Positions 12,601 through 27,600 of a stretch of DNA of 64,000 bases are shown one piece after another; positions within the stretch are counted from its first letter, which is position 1, and each line of letters begins with the position of its first letter. Below the pieces are notes generated by a model that was not told the origin of the DNA, ran no database searches, and saw only the letters and a list, made by a program, of their open reading frames with translations. This DNA comes from Pararge aegeria (taxonomy: Eukaryota > Arthropoda > Insecta > Lepidoptera > Nymphalidae): the NCBI RefSeq assembly GCF_905163445.1, contig NC_053182.1, positions 1,798,001 through 1,862,000 of the forward strand. The letters run 5' to 3'. Made by a program: the position numbers and the translations under genes.

Positions 12601-15600
12601 TAATTTACATTTCAATCTGCCAAGAATGCTATTAATAATTCAACATTGACTCTGGGTGGGTGGTGACTAAAGTAGTCTCAAGACCAAGACTTTTCGCCAC
12701 TAGACGCTAGCGGCTAGAGGATATAAATAACAAAGAAGGAATGAAAAAATAACAAACGCGGTAAGTATTTTAAAATACCTGATGGATGTTTGTCGTGCCG
12801 CCGCGACGTGTTGGTCTGCGTGCGCAATTCACTCTGAGTGTCCTTCACGTTCTGGTACATGTTGCTGATCTGGTGCAGCAGTCTAAGCAGGGGCATGTTT
12901 ACCTGGACAAACATTATATTCGAACTTTAACAATGGAATAACCATTGTTAAAGTTCGTTTTTGGTAAACGCATATTCTGTGACGAGTTGTACCGAGGCGG
13001 AAATCGCTATAAGTCATATCACGCACGTTTTACTAATTACACACGCTCGGTATGGGGCTAAATACACAAAAGCGAAACGAGCGAGCGAGGACACAGCGTC
13101 TTTCACGTTGCCATTGGTAACACACTGATCAACCAACAATTAATTAAACTTGATTCAACATCCAGTTCGCAAAAAGCTTTGTTGCTGTTGGGTGTAACAA
13201 GCAAGACTTTGGCTGTGATCTCTAATAATTGTAGACAACTCAGTCCTAAGATACCATCAGATGCAAGTCGGTATAAGTGAGCTAAACTATAAAGCTTGCA
13301 TTGCCATGCATTAGCAATCTTAGAACCTATATCTTTACTAGCTCGATTTTAAACCTATTATTGCTTTATATCGCTGGTTTATTGAAGAAGGACATATGTA
13401 TTTTTTTAACTTAACGCTTTAACTAACTTAAACTAACTTGATTTAACGCGGACGAAACTGCAGGCGAATTCTAGCAAAAAAAAAAAAGTGCTCACCTGCT
13501 GCGATATAAATCTGATGCTGATGTTAAAGTTAAGCATAGTGCTGATGTGCTTCTTCAGCTGCCCACGAGAGATGTATAGCACGTTTTGACGCTGGATGAG
13601 ATCGTCTACAGCCATGTCGGCCACCTTCTTCAGGTCCACGTCAATTGAGATCTTCTCGCAGAGGAACGCTGGTGTTTCTGAGGGGATGTCCGCTTGTGGC
13701 ATGTTGGCTGAAGTAAGTACAAAGTAGAACGCTATAGTAATGAACTCCCTGAATGATAAATAATAAAGTGATAAACTTAAACACTTAATTATTCTTCAAC
13801 CAGGTTGAAACTAAACCATTCTCGAGCACACTCAAGGAGAGAATGCTCACGAACTGTTTTACTACAATATCTTATAGAATACCAAAGGGCAAGAGATCTT
13901 GCGACTATGTTCAAACCTTGAAGGTTAGAACCCAAGGCTTGAAGCTGGAGAAGATATATTATAGAATTTATAACGTATATATATGAGATGGTCCAACAAA
14001 ATCATACCTTTTCCTTTACCGGTTTGATGTCGCCTGTCTCGCGCAAGCTCGCCCACCACGATGTCAATGCGAAACACGTCAACCCACGCCAGCAGGGACA
14101 ACTTGGAGCCGAGGGACTCCAGCCCTGACCCACCTTCAGCTCCAACTCCTTTCACTTTTGATTCACCTGTACGGAAGATTGTTGTTTAGGCTATATTTCT
14201 AAGACTGATAGGTTTATACTGGTTAACAATCATACGTTGTTAAGAGATTGTCTAGGTGAGGCCTCCACATCCAGGTATTTCGTCCCAGAAACATGGATGA
14301 GTAACATTGAGTGATTTAATTAAAAGACAACCAAATGAGGAGGCCACCGCTCAATTCTGCATTGAAACAGCGTTAAAGTTGGAACCTTTGAATACCTTGT
14401 TCAAGACGGCTTACTATTGCAGAGTACAAGGAAAGTAAATTAGCAAAAATGTAATATAGTAAGCAAAAATGGAAGCACATACACATAGACTAAAGCACTT
14501 CCCATAAGATTATTTTGTCTTCGTTTCTTCGAGTGGAATAGAAAATAACTCACCATGAGCAACCTGATGAGGAGAAACCCCTAGCGCGGACAAGAAGGGC
14601 TGGAACACCAGGTGTGCATCCAACAGCATGAGTGAGCCCTGCAGCGGGTACAGGCTGCACGCAGGCATGGCGGCCGCCACGGCGCGAGGGTTCATCTTCG
14701 ATGGCGGTATTATCTGCTTTTTGCTCTTCGGCTCCTGTTTAAAATGTGTTATCATCATCAAATAATAAACTAAAATAATATTTAGGCTAAATTGATTTAT
14801 TGATTTTCGGAGTTCATCTCAATTCAAAGTAGAACTGCTACGAAATTAATCGAATAAGCTATCTAAGGCATAATACCTCTTCTACCTTAATAAGGTCTTG
14901 CTCGTTTAGTCATCAGCACACATGTTTTCGAACAAACTAGAGATTTTGCACTGAACTGCCCTGCAGCAGGGATTTGAGCTAAGTCGGTCGGTGGTCTACT
15001 ACTTACCACTTTGATAGGCTCCTGCTTTGCCATCCATTGGTAAAGGTCTTCTCGAGCCCGGTCGCTTGACATGTTGTCTTGACTGCCTTGGGAATACAGC
15101 GAAGGATTTGAGCCGACCGTAGGTAGATCTTCTTTTAGGGTTCCATAATCTAATGTGAAAAATATACTTACTATAAAGAAGTGAATTTAGAAGTGACAAA
15201 TAATTTCTAAATAATTCGCAAGAAGGAACTTTTTTTTATCCATTATTGATGATGATTATAGAATATATAAAATCACGTATTCAAAGAAAACGAAAGTTGT
15301 GAATATAAAGAGTACGATTTTTAAAATGGAATGTATATATTGTGTACTGTAACTTAGTACTTTTGTAACTTCAACTTGTTACTTTAAAAAATACACTTTT
15401 ATTCACTTACTGGCTATAGCGTCATCTTGGAATGGCGTTTTTCTGGTGAAGGGCAACGACGGGAAAACAAGGCTAGCCCGACTGCTCTGCACAGCTCGCA
15501 CTGTTGTTACAAAAACAGAAGTTTTACATAAAATCTAAAGGATACGGTAATGAAAACGCAAAATGAGAGTAGCATCGTTTCCATATTATCCAACCTGGTT

Positions 15601-18600
15601 CAACCCGATAGGCAAGCAATAGCCAAACGTTTTATTAAATGGTGTCAGCAGCGACTCGCGCCTTAAATATTCACTCACACATTTTCAGTAATAAGGTCAA
15701 TAATAATCTTAATCTTTCTGTTTTCGTAAGTTATGGCTTATAAGAAGACCTATAAGATACATAGGAAAAATTTGGCATACTCAATTATGGTCTAGATAAC
15801 TTAAACGTAAACCGCTGAACACAGCCTTTTTGAACTTATCACCGCGGGGCTACTTGAGGTTTTTATTAACATTGTTGACGAGGAGCAGTTTTATTTTAAA
15901 ATTACCGTTTATATTGGAACATGAACGTCAACTTCATTATATTTTTTTTTGGCAATGGTAAAGTCGACTGTACTGTTAAGTATAATATAACAGTAACAAC
16001 AAAATCGGATCGGTATCGGAATGGATAATTTAGAAACGGAATAGTGAGTACAATTTAAACTCCATCAGTCACTTTATCTGAGCATGTGAATGATCTGCTC
16101 AGAACTTTAGTAGTATTTTATGTAACTTTTTAGTTGTGAGTTGAATGAAAAAAAATCCCACTGAGTTTTTTTTAAATATGTCAATGATGCACATTAAAGC
16201 AAAAGAAAAAACAAAACATTTATTATAAAAAATAGAATTATAATTTTTTTTACATTATCGTGCAAAATTATATTGATATTAACAGAATTGCTCATGTCAC
16301 AGAAGTGCTGGGTGCAACATTTGGCGAGATAATCACGAAAAGAAAAAATAGGTACACAGAATATATTAAGAACATAAATAGGTACAGTTATTAAATTGAA
16401 AACACGCATCGCAAGCTTTATTATGTTTGTAAATAACGAATATATTAAAACGCAGCGAAAAGCAATCGGGTAGATAACTAATGACCTTGATTTCGAACAT
16501 AAGATAGCGTTTATTATTTCTAAATTTATTATATTATTAAAAACTTTAAATACAACAAATCGGCCCAAACGCAAAAAAGTTGTTGCTAAATGAGGTTAAA
16601 AGAATTTAAACGTATTGATAATCTATATGTTGTTCTTAATTCATGTAGGCCTATCACAGGCACTTATGAAGCGTTCATATCTATGTATTTGTTTATATAA
16701 TTGAAAGGGAATGGTGATAACTAGTTTCGCCAATTTAAACCTAAAGCTACAAATTTTCTCGATAACAAAATGTCTAAGTTACTTCAAACGAAAATTTGAA
16801 GTACATATTTCTTAAAATTTAGAGATAATATATAAAAAGAATATTATATAATTACGTTATCACTATTGTAGACTTTTATAAGATCTACAATGCAGTTAGA
16901 GATACTAAGTATTACTATTTTATTTTTACATTTCCTCAAATTATAGGAAGAGGAAACACTTTAATAAAAATATTTAATTTAATTTATACTGAACTAGATG
17001 TATTGAAATCATCAATTACAACGTCGCGTATTGAAATTGAATTCAGTCATACCAAGCTCTTAACGTGGCATTCAAAAGTTTACCATGCATTAATCCTTTC
17101 TAATAAGTTTACCACGAATTTATTTATAACCGTTTGTTAAAAAAAATACGTACATATCGTATACGTACACTTCGGCCAGTTATGTACCCGCTTGCAAGCA
17201 AGGCAAAACAACACTTATAACACAACAACTGCGGTTCAATATGGCCTGCAATACAAGCGTACGAACCAGACGGCGGCGTGGACGGGAACGAGCGGGGGCG
17301 CGCGGACGCAGCCGCCGCGGTCGCTTCACAGATTACAAAGCGTTAGTAGAGACAATACAGTGTATAAACAGTACCTTATTAGTAAACAGACATAACGTCG
17401 GAATAGCTATGCTGTGTTTTGTCATTCTGTAATAATTGAAATGTGAATGTATGAATTACATTGCCACCTAGCCCAGCTGATGATACGTGGAAACCATCGC
17501 CAATAAATCTAGCAAAACTTCATAGACCATGGAGCCCGTCGTGCAACAAACCCCTCCCTGTGTCCATCAATTTAAGGCGTAAGTTTAACGTCTCATGAGC
17601 CTGTAATTACACCGGCAACCACGCTCTCACGACGAGATCTGTTACAAAAAACTCTTCTACTATTACGAATTTTAAATTTTCTTTATTTGCTGCCTAATGT
17701 GTTGTTTGTGTAATTCTTGGGCAAGGTCTTACGTTCCTTCTACCATTTATCACGGTCTGCAAGGGTATCCGCGTTTTCTGTTTTGTAGGTGCCTTTGTGA
17801 GGTGGTCTTTGCCTATTGTTCATCAGGCATGCATGTACCACACAAAAAAACACAGAATATATAGTATAATACTAGATACAATTTGGTCGCCTTATCGCTA
17901 CATAGCGACTCTTCTAGGCAATCAAGGGCGTAAAAGTACATAGCTATAGATGACTTTTACTCAAATGATAAAACACTGCATTGCTGTTCCGACGTTATGC
18001 CAAGTTTATTAATAGGTTCATATTATATCTAAAAGCTAGCTCGACTTAGTACCTACGTAGAAAAACATAAGATTTTTTTTGTGATAGAGTAAACCAGCAG
18101 GCGTGTCTCCTGTAATCTTACTACAAGGTTGTACATCGAAAAACAGACCTTATTCCTCTGTATTTAGTCATGCATTCCGTACTATCGAATTTAAATACTG
18201 CTAGCAGTGCTGGCTGTAGATGTTCAGACAATCTCGAACTTTAAAAAAAGGACTGTTGGGTCTATTTTACTTTGACGTTATCGTACAACAAAACCACCGT
18301 CGGTTGCGAGGCATGCAATTGGAGGAGATTCCTTATTAATTTGTAGAAAAATGGAAGACTAATATCCAAAATTAATAAAAACCATCTAATTCAAAATCAT
18401 TAGCTGACAGATTTAATTTAGTAAAGCCATCATGTAGATAAAGATAGAAATACTAAATTCAATCTCTTATCTGAAGATTTTCGATTCGATTTATTTTATA
18501 AACTTTTGGCGTTTAATAGCTCAGTCTTATTATACTTTTTTTATTAAGTTTAACTACAAGTCAAGCTGCAATCTTACCTGATGATAAGGGACGTTACAGA

Positions 18601-21600
18601 CTTGAATAGTATAAGGCTAACATGTTACAACGTAGCAGTTATATTATTAAACCCAACCCCCTAATCGGTTTCTACGTTCTAAATTGCCTCTGCCGGCAAT
18701 CAAACATAGAACATGTAAGACAAGAACGCCTACCATTGCGCCAGTAAGTTCAAATTTTATTAAGTAAATCTCAAAATTACGTGTTAAGTGTTTCAAAGCT
18801 TATTTTACTACTTACAGAAATACATAAAACAACAAATCACTGACACATGTATCTCCCAATTCAATACACACTATTACGATATATTTATGCATTACAAAGT
18901 TTTAAATAAATTGTTCAATACTCACAGGGTAGTGACGTCACGAGTTTGTCAACGTCCATGTTCAATAAGAGGCAGTTCTCGTCGAGTCCTTCGTTGTCAA
19001 ATTGGTACTCCTGCCAGCCCTCTACCGAATCCTGAAAAAGATGTTTATTGATATACATCTCTAAATACATTTAAGCATAGAGACAGTACTTTTCATGATT
19101 TTCGTTTTAAAATTTCCTAGAAACGTTATCCCGTTGTTTTTCCGGTATAAAACAGTAGTGTTACTAAACCGCACGTGACCAGCGTGTCGGACTACTTACA
19201 GCGTGTGCGCTTTTAATTCTGAAAGGAGACCCATGCGCTGTAATGAGCCAATCCATTACGTTACTATTATAATACAAGATATAACATAAATTTAATTATG
19301 CAACATGTAACCGAATTACGAAATAATGTTGAACGATGTATAAGTATATTTCATAAGGAATCACCCTGTGAATATCTGAAATCAAAAGAAGCTTTCAAAG
19401 CATTCTAAGTGTTTACTTTTACAACCCTATTGAAGATATTCGACCGACACGCGCATAGTACCTACGCTACGCGACGTACGACGTACCTCATAAAGTGACA
19501 GGAGTCACATGACTTAAAGGAGAATGCCGGATGTAGTATGGGATTTGGTTTCGCATAGTACTTATAAGGTGCCTTCTTGGTATGTATGTAATTTTGAAGG
19601 GTTTAATAATGACAATACATTACCACAAATATTAAAACTGTAGTTCGCCGGATTTCAGAGTTACATGCAAATGAAGTTCGTGAATTAAGATTATTTTGGA
19701 CACATGCGATTATTGGACCTACCTATTGATGGTACTGTTCACAATATATTAGAACCTTTAATCTATTTCATTAAAAGATTTTTTAACCGTCGAAGTTAAG
19801 GCTTGGGATTAGAGAGGTTTTTTTTTGAAAATAATGACTTAATTTTTGATACCAATTTAAATGAGGCACCAAACGAAACCGTGTTCCAGCCTTCTCCTTT
19901 ACATGTGATGTTAGGGCTGTATCTTATTTCTTTTAGTAAAAACTACGGCAGTGGTTTACTCAAAAACTTTTAGGTTTTCGGTCTCAGAGACAGTACATAA
20001 TGTTCCTCTAAAGCATGTGAAGTATTGTTTCAATTTTCATTTACACTTTGTATTATGTAACGGATGAATTACATGCCAGTATAGTATAGTTTGCCAGTTT
20101 GGTCGCAGCATTATTAAAATGAAATACGTGAGTTTCTAAGACATAAGTAGGACATAGTATAGTATAGACATAGTGTAGGGAGACCGATGTAGGAGTTTTC
20201 ATCGATGATGACTCATTTTACCTCAAGTAGGTCTGGCAGGGCGAAGGTGACGTTGAGCGGCCTCATGACCTTGCTCTTGTAGTTATGTTCTAGAAGCAGG
20301 GGCGTATACAAGATGTTCTTCCACTGGCGAGTCAGCACTATCACACCCTGCGAAGTTGACACTTGCTATACTACATACACTTTACCAAATTCACTCCGGG
20401 AAGTCTAGCATGGCCAGGATCACAGAATTAAGAACATACAGAAATCGCCTAATATTGAAGCATCAAAAACCACTCCACTTTAGTAGTGTTTTCCGAACAG
20501 GCGTTTTGTCATTTCATCCACGCTAGCAGTTGATACTAATTATATTACTTCTGTTGGTCTAAGCGTTTACTAAAAAAGGGAAAAATTTTGTGACATAGCA
20601 ACATTTCGTTGGTGTGAAGTGAGACGTGCTCGGAGCGTTTTCATTGATTTTGGACACAATGCACTTCATGCAATAACGAATGAATTTTATTAGATAGAAT
20701 ACGGGTTCTGCATTTTCTTAATTCTAATCATTATATTAAGAAATATATATCCTGGCATTCCTATATGCCAGGATATATATTTCTCCCCGGGGAAATTTTA
20801 TATTGTTACGTGCTAGGGTTCGATAATTTGGAATAAGAACACCTGATGACTCTTCTCATTTTACAGAGGTTTTAGTGTGACGAAACGTGTGATACTTTAA
20901 TTTTTTTCTTATTTCTGTTTTGTTTTCGTAATTTTTTTTTAGCTACTTACATAGTACTTAAGCTGTACTACTACTTTTTAAGTATTCTGATTTAAATGGA
21001 TATTCTCACCTGTCTCAGCGTAGACAAAGAAGGCAGGTGCCTCTCCGCGAGATCTGCCTGCACGGCCGCCGCGTCGGCTTGTAGGGCGTACCGCAAGAGG
21101 ACAGCGCACAGTTGCAGCGAAGGCTCTTCACGAAGCTGCTTGGCCATTGGTGTGTGTCTGCCGTAGCGACTCTGCGAACAACATTATCATGAAAACCTAG
21201 TCTTTATAAATCCTTGCTCTTTGACTACAGGGCCGGGGAGTGAAAATTTGAATGGACATTTACTAACTCAATAACACTCAATAACGCCAGAACAGCTGAA
21301 CAGATGGGGTTGAAATTATAGATTATAGTCTGGAATAGCTACTTTTATACTGAATAAAAGTTCGTTTTCCGCGTAATACATGTTGTTTTCACTTTACGAC
21401 GTGGGTTATTGCATACTGGTAGTTCAGGGTTCGTAGAATTGGCATACACATCAAAATATCTAGGCGAACGATATTATATACAAAAATTTTGGAACAAGAA
21501 GTTGATAAAGAAATGGCCCATCCAATGATAAAGAATGACCTTGTTTCAATCTTGCGTTACATTTACGCAATACTGGTAATTGTTACTGGCGGTTGCATCC

Positions 21601-24600
21601 GCGTCACCACTACTTAGTTTGGAATACAGCTATATCGAGAAAACAGTGTTTTATTTAGAACCAAAATAATATCAATGAAACATTTTTTTTGTTCTTTAAG
21701 AATTATGTCGGTTTTAACTCTCAGGGCTAACTTATTAATTTCATCATCAAAAAAAAAAGTTTCAGAATTTGGGACAATGGATTCTAACACAAATCAATTC
21801 AGAATCAGAATTTTACCTGCCCCTTTAGGCGAACAATTGTTAAAACAAATGGCAAAAGCCACCGGAGGATGCTCCGGTGCGGAGCGAAAAGCACGTAGAG
21901 AGTACATTTTGGAACAACTGTTTGGTGTGGAATATAAATATGGAAAAATGATTAATGACGCTGTAAAGATTTTCCAAGATAAAGAAAATTAAGCCTATTG
22001 TATATGATGGAATTCCGCACGGTATATTCTTCAAGCAACTCTTTACCTTAGGCAAGGTGTGGTTGGGGGCTCGATCGAGTGCCGAGGCCATAAGGCTGGC
22101 GGCGGTGGCGGCGAGGCGACGCGCTCTGGCGCGGTACAGCGCCACCACTCGGATGCCCAAGCGGTTGCACGGATTCATCCACGCATTGATGGCCGGGGAC
22201 GCCGTGCTTAGTAAATTCCAGTCCAATCTGAAACAAATACGACATCTACAACGTGTAACTGAAAACCGAAATAATACTTCACAGGCTTTAGAGGTACATT
22301 ATGTACTGTCTCTGAGACTTATCTGTGAAACCGAAAACACCTAATCGTTTTTGACTAAAGCACTGCCATAGTTTTTACTGAAAGAAATCAGATACAGCTT
22401 TTACATCACTTGCAAAATTAAAATCATGTGACTTCTGACCAGACGCAGATACCCTGCGCGTGTCGGTCTTTTATCTTTAATAGGGTTGTCATAAGTAAAC
22501 ACTAAGAATGTTTTGAATTCGTTTGTACGGATCATAAGTATCATTAATAATGCATCATTCTTTTTTATTACGTAATTCTGTTAAATAAGTACCAGGTAAG
22601 GATAACAACAGGAAAGATTAGATTATTTGTATGTTTTTATGTAATCAAATCGTTTATATACAATCACGATTACTAAAATACGTGAAACTGGTCAGACATA
22701 AATACAAACACGCATCTAGTGACAAGAGCTACGTCTTTTGAGACCAATAGGTAAGTTCATAATATTAAACTATTGCTCACCTTGTGTAATCAATCTTCTT
22801 TGTAATCGGTGTCCTTGGTGGGGCGGCGAAGTTGAACCAAACGACCTTCAAATCTATCGAGCAGGAAGATGTGTTCCCGCTATCTTTCACCGGGACAACA
22901 GTTGTCCCACTGTCATTGGACGGTTCATCGGGAACTGGCGTAGCCGGCTCCTGAGGCGCCGGAGGTACGGGAGGCACTTGAGGAGATTGAGCCGCTCCCA
23001 AATTAGGCGTACTGGGTTTGGAATTCGAATCCTTTTTTCTGAACAAATCTTCGATTCCCGAGGTGCGTTTTGACTTTTCTTTCTCTTTTTCCGGTTTCAA
23101 TTCCTCTGCAGACTTGACTGATTCCCTGCAACTCTCGGTATCTGTTTTCGTAGGTTTTTTCTCCTCCTTAGCTTTATGGGATTGGGAATGTTTGGATACT
23201 TTGACGGAAACACCCTCTATACCGCATTCGAACATAATATATCCGATTGCATTTTCTTTTTGTCCTTCCGATGCTCCGTTTTGACAACCCTTTAAATAAG
23301 AGAATGGAGAAATACTTCTTTATTTACATAAAATTGCGTATTTTATTCCCGAAAACGTCTAATTCTGCAGCAAGACACTAACAGTTACAGATACTAACAA
23401 CCGATTGGATTTTTAGAGCAGTCATTCAAAGATTTATATCTTTCTTTTAAATCTTTGAGATTTTGGAATTCAGTACTTTTAATTTCTGCAAATTATACTA
23501 TAAGAATCGTAGGCTATTATGAATACATATTTATATTTATAATTCATTAATTAATTAATCCCATCACCAATCTTTTATTGTACAGTAAAAATAGTACAGA
23601 TATCAGCGTAACATAGCTTAATATGAGGCGGTCTCTTTCAGGCAACAAATGACCTAAAGGATTTGACAGGTTCAACGTCTACAACTACAACAGTTGTAGA
23701 CGTTGCAATTAGAATTCAGATATAAATGGATTTATACCTTTTTACTTCCGTATCTTTCACTAGCGGTCGCTGTTAGGAACATTAGTTAACGTACCATAGA
23801 GTCGCATCCTTTAGCGCACGAATCAGCTCGAATAAACTTGAAGGAGACTTTTGAATGTTGACACGGAATGCCGGTGATGGCTGCATCCTTCAATTGTGAT
23901 GATTCATTGCGAGTGCGTCGCAACTGACCATGGACTTTTCCTATAGAAAACAATCGTCATAAAGAATATGCTATAGATAAATTGTACACGTTGTACAAAG
24001 TTATTAACGATGGTTGTATGGATGGTAAGTAAACGAAATATCAGAAATACTAAATTTTATTTAAAATTACTACTAGATTTGTTACTTACCGATATTGAGA
24101 GTTAACGTCGTATCTTCACATTGCTGTTGCGATGTCTCGATGTATACAGGTTCCCCCTTTTCAGGTCCTCTTTTTCGACCCGACGATTGTGTCGATATAA
24201 GTGCCCTTGGACCCTTCATGATACCAAATGACTTCTTGCTTCCCAAAGCTCGTAAAGTTGGTCGATAATACAACTGTACAGACTCCAAAGTCTTCTTAGA
24301 ACTTGCGTATTTAGCTACAATATTCTCCACGGAGACCCCGAATAAGGATACACAAGTCAAATCTTGGATATTGTCAAGAGCAGAGAAGGATATCATGTCT
24401 TCGACGACCGATGACTGAATGAAAATGATATTAACTTTAGGCACAGTGACAGTCGCTTGCAATTGATCATATATTGTTTCTTCGTAAATGTTTGAATTTG
24501 TTATCGTTGCGAGCTTGCATTTGTCATCTTTTTCCATTACTAAACTTGACCCATTACGAGCCTGCATCTGTGGCAACCAATTGAGCACGTATTGCTTTTG

Positions 24601-27600
24601 TTTCAGTATATTGGAAGACTCGACAGACGAAATGCAAAGCAATCGTAAATGATTGATCACAGTTATTGGATGAATATTGGCCAAAACTGGAGTTAGAGAC
24701 TCCACAAACTTTTGAGTGCTCTCAAGTACTAACGGTGTTAGCATAACATCGACTTCCCCACGCAATTTGACGAAAAGTCCGTTTTTAGTGTCGCTAGTAG
24801 TCGTTACAGTGGATGCCGAACTTTTATCTGTTGTGTTCTCTTGATTGTCTTGTACATTTTGCTGTAAATCCCACCAAGCTTGTGGATAAGGATGGGGCTT
24901 AATTTGAGAGTTAAAATGAGGCTGCAAATTCGAGAATGGTCCATGTTGGTTTTGATTTTGCCCATCTTTCCTAGGTATCAATTTCAATGTGTGCACTTTA
25001 CCCACAGGTTCGAAACTAGGCATATACTTTTGTCCCACATATACCAAAGAACCGTCTTCAGCTCTTCTAAATAAGGGCAGGGTAAACACATCACTACCAC
25101 TTGGCAAAGAACAGGTTGTCCAGTTGCAACATCTATATTGTGGTAAATTGGTCATATAGCTTGACATAAGTAAGGGCGAATCTACTATTGGCTTATTAGT
25201 TTGCATATGAAGATTTACAAGAGTCATGTCTTCCTGAGAAGATATTGCAGATATAAAAGACGTCGAGGATACCGAGCCACTTTCTGAATCAGGTTGAACG
25301 CCAGCACTTAAATTGCTTATTGTATCTGGTGCATCAACTACTTCCGGTCGAGGCGCAATGTTCAGCCATTTTTCATTCGAAGCATCCGCTATAGCATATG
25401 CAACTTTGTCTTTACTGTGACGACTGCCAAAGGAATGTTTTAAACTCGAGGATCTACTGGGAAACATATCCTCATCGGCAGAGAAGAACGCTTCAGAATG
25501 ATTTTCGCTTGTGATAGACATGGTTCTTTGTACTTCTTGTATCACAGCCTCTTCGTGTGGATGTTGAGAATTTAGTGAGTAGTGAGACTCTGACACTGCG
25601 ACGCTTCTTGGTGGCATTCTGGGCACTACAAACTGGTCGTTTTCTGATGGGATCTGCTTTTTGGCTGTATTATTAGCACCATCTTTGATCCCGCAACTGA
25701 GGGTCAATTTAGAATCAGAAACGCTGCTTTCCATTTGGGGTACGCTTAGTATTGTTTTATTAAGTTTAGAATCGCTGTCTATCTTAGAACTTCCAAGGGG
25801 CGCACACGAATCAACTAAACGCGCATATGGAACGTCGCTCTTTGTGCTCGATACTAAAACATTGTTACTTCCTTTGCTCACACTCGTGTAAGAAAATCTG
25901 CGAGTGAGACTTCTTCTTTCGGCGCTCTGCGGCGACTTGCTCAGATTTTGAGGTAGTGGTGAGGGAATTAGAGTAGGCACATTAGACGGCTGTAGACACA
26001 CGTTCAAACTATTGTAAGGCGGAGTGTGAAACACTAGCTGGCCTTGGTGTAAAAGACTTTGACCATAGCCATATTCCCCAGGAATGGTTTCGATAACATT
26101 AAATATGGCAATGTTAAGACCTTCGTGTAAATCAGATGGACTGGGTTTTAAAAAATTTGCACCATTTCTGTTGGAACCGAAAAAGGCACAACCACCAGTG
26201 CACCCACATTGAGTTCCCTTTCCTTCGCTCGGCCATAGGAACCACAATCTTTTAAATTTTTCATCATGTATCTTTAAAAATTTCTGCTGCACCAGGTGCA
26301 TGTTTTTTGGACTTTGAGGTAATGACGACGCTGCTTCTATCAATAAAGGGCCTAGGGACATTGAGCCCACGCCAACCCAATTTTCATTATCAGGCACTTT
26401 ATTTTGACTTCCATTTTGACTTTGATTACTACCACTGGAATGATGATGATTATTTGCTTGCATATTTGTTTGAGTAAACAGAGCGAGCTTGATATTTGGT
26501 AATAATCCAGTAATGCCGGTTCCGAATCCAGATCCGTGAAGGTTACAAAATGATAGCCTTATGGGTGATATCCATGACTGAAGAGTTGTATTTGTGTCAG
26601 CAATATACAGGTCGATCAAATCGATTGCCACTCGGATCATGCGGTATTTGATCTCGTTCGATGTCGGACACCGATATTTGAGAGAGAGATCAGTTTCTGG
26701 GCACAAAACATTGTTCAAGCCGTGGTGGCACTGTCTAGCTGTATTAGGAGCCGTCAGTTCATTTTCATTATCACAAATAAGTAGTAAAAATGTTTCGAGT
26801 GATGAAATAATCTGGTACAATTGTGGCAGAGTAAGCCGACCCGTCAATTGGCCTAACTGAAGTTCCATCATCCAAGCGTACTCAACTGTCTCTTCTTCTA
26901 CAGATCTATTTGTGTCGCTAAAGAAACCATTCCCTCTCAATTGAAATGATGAAAGCATTAAATGTCCATTTTGTAGTGCGCTAGAATTATTGCTACCATT
27001 AGAACCAGATCGCGATGGACTATTAGATGACACCAGAATTGATGGACTTAGGAGCAACTGAAGTTTTGTCTCCCGGAAGCTTTTATCCATTTCGAAACCG
27101 AATCTTTCGATCAATACAACTGGGCAAGGTGGTTCATTTTCACTACAGTTTTTCACTAGATGAGCCTGTATATCGTGAATTATTATTGATACAGACACAT
27201 CTAGGGGTCGAACGCGACGCGGATCGAATGGACCCTTACTAGAATCGCTGTTTTCATCTATTGATATTTCTGTGTGCTGGTTTATGCTACTTCTGTCGTT
27301 AAATTTAGAAGGATTATCACTGGACCAAAAATAAGTATCCATGTTAGGGGCTTTTTGCATATCCGTAAATAACTGATCTTCACCAAAGATATTTTCTAAC
27401 AAATTCATAAAGCTTGTGATTATAGTTCCGTAGGCAAGAAGTATTGAAGGGCCTACTTCAAGTTCCACGCTTACCTTATCTGGAGCCAGAGTTGTGCGAT
27501 CAAAGTTGTTCCCGTCAATGGCCCAATTAATTTGAGGCTGCTTCCTCATCCGTGGTATTCTCATGGGCGATAGTAAAATTTCCTCCTTCTCTGGAGTTGT

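Noticed and set aside
16194..16574. 126-codon minus-strand ORF
   Set aside because: Hydrophobic A/T-driven composition, no splice logic with tweek, no family motif.
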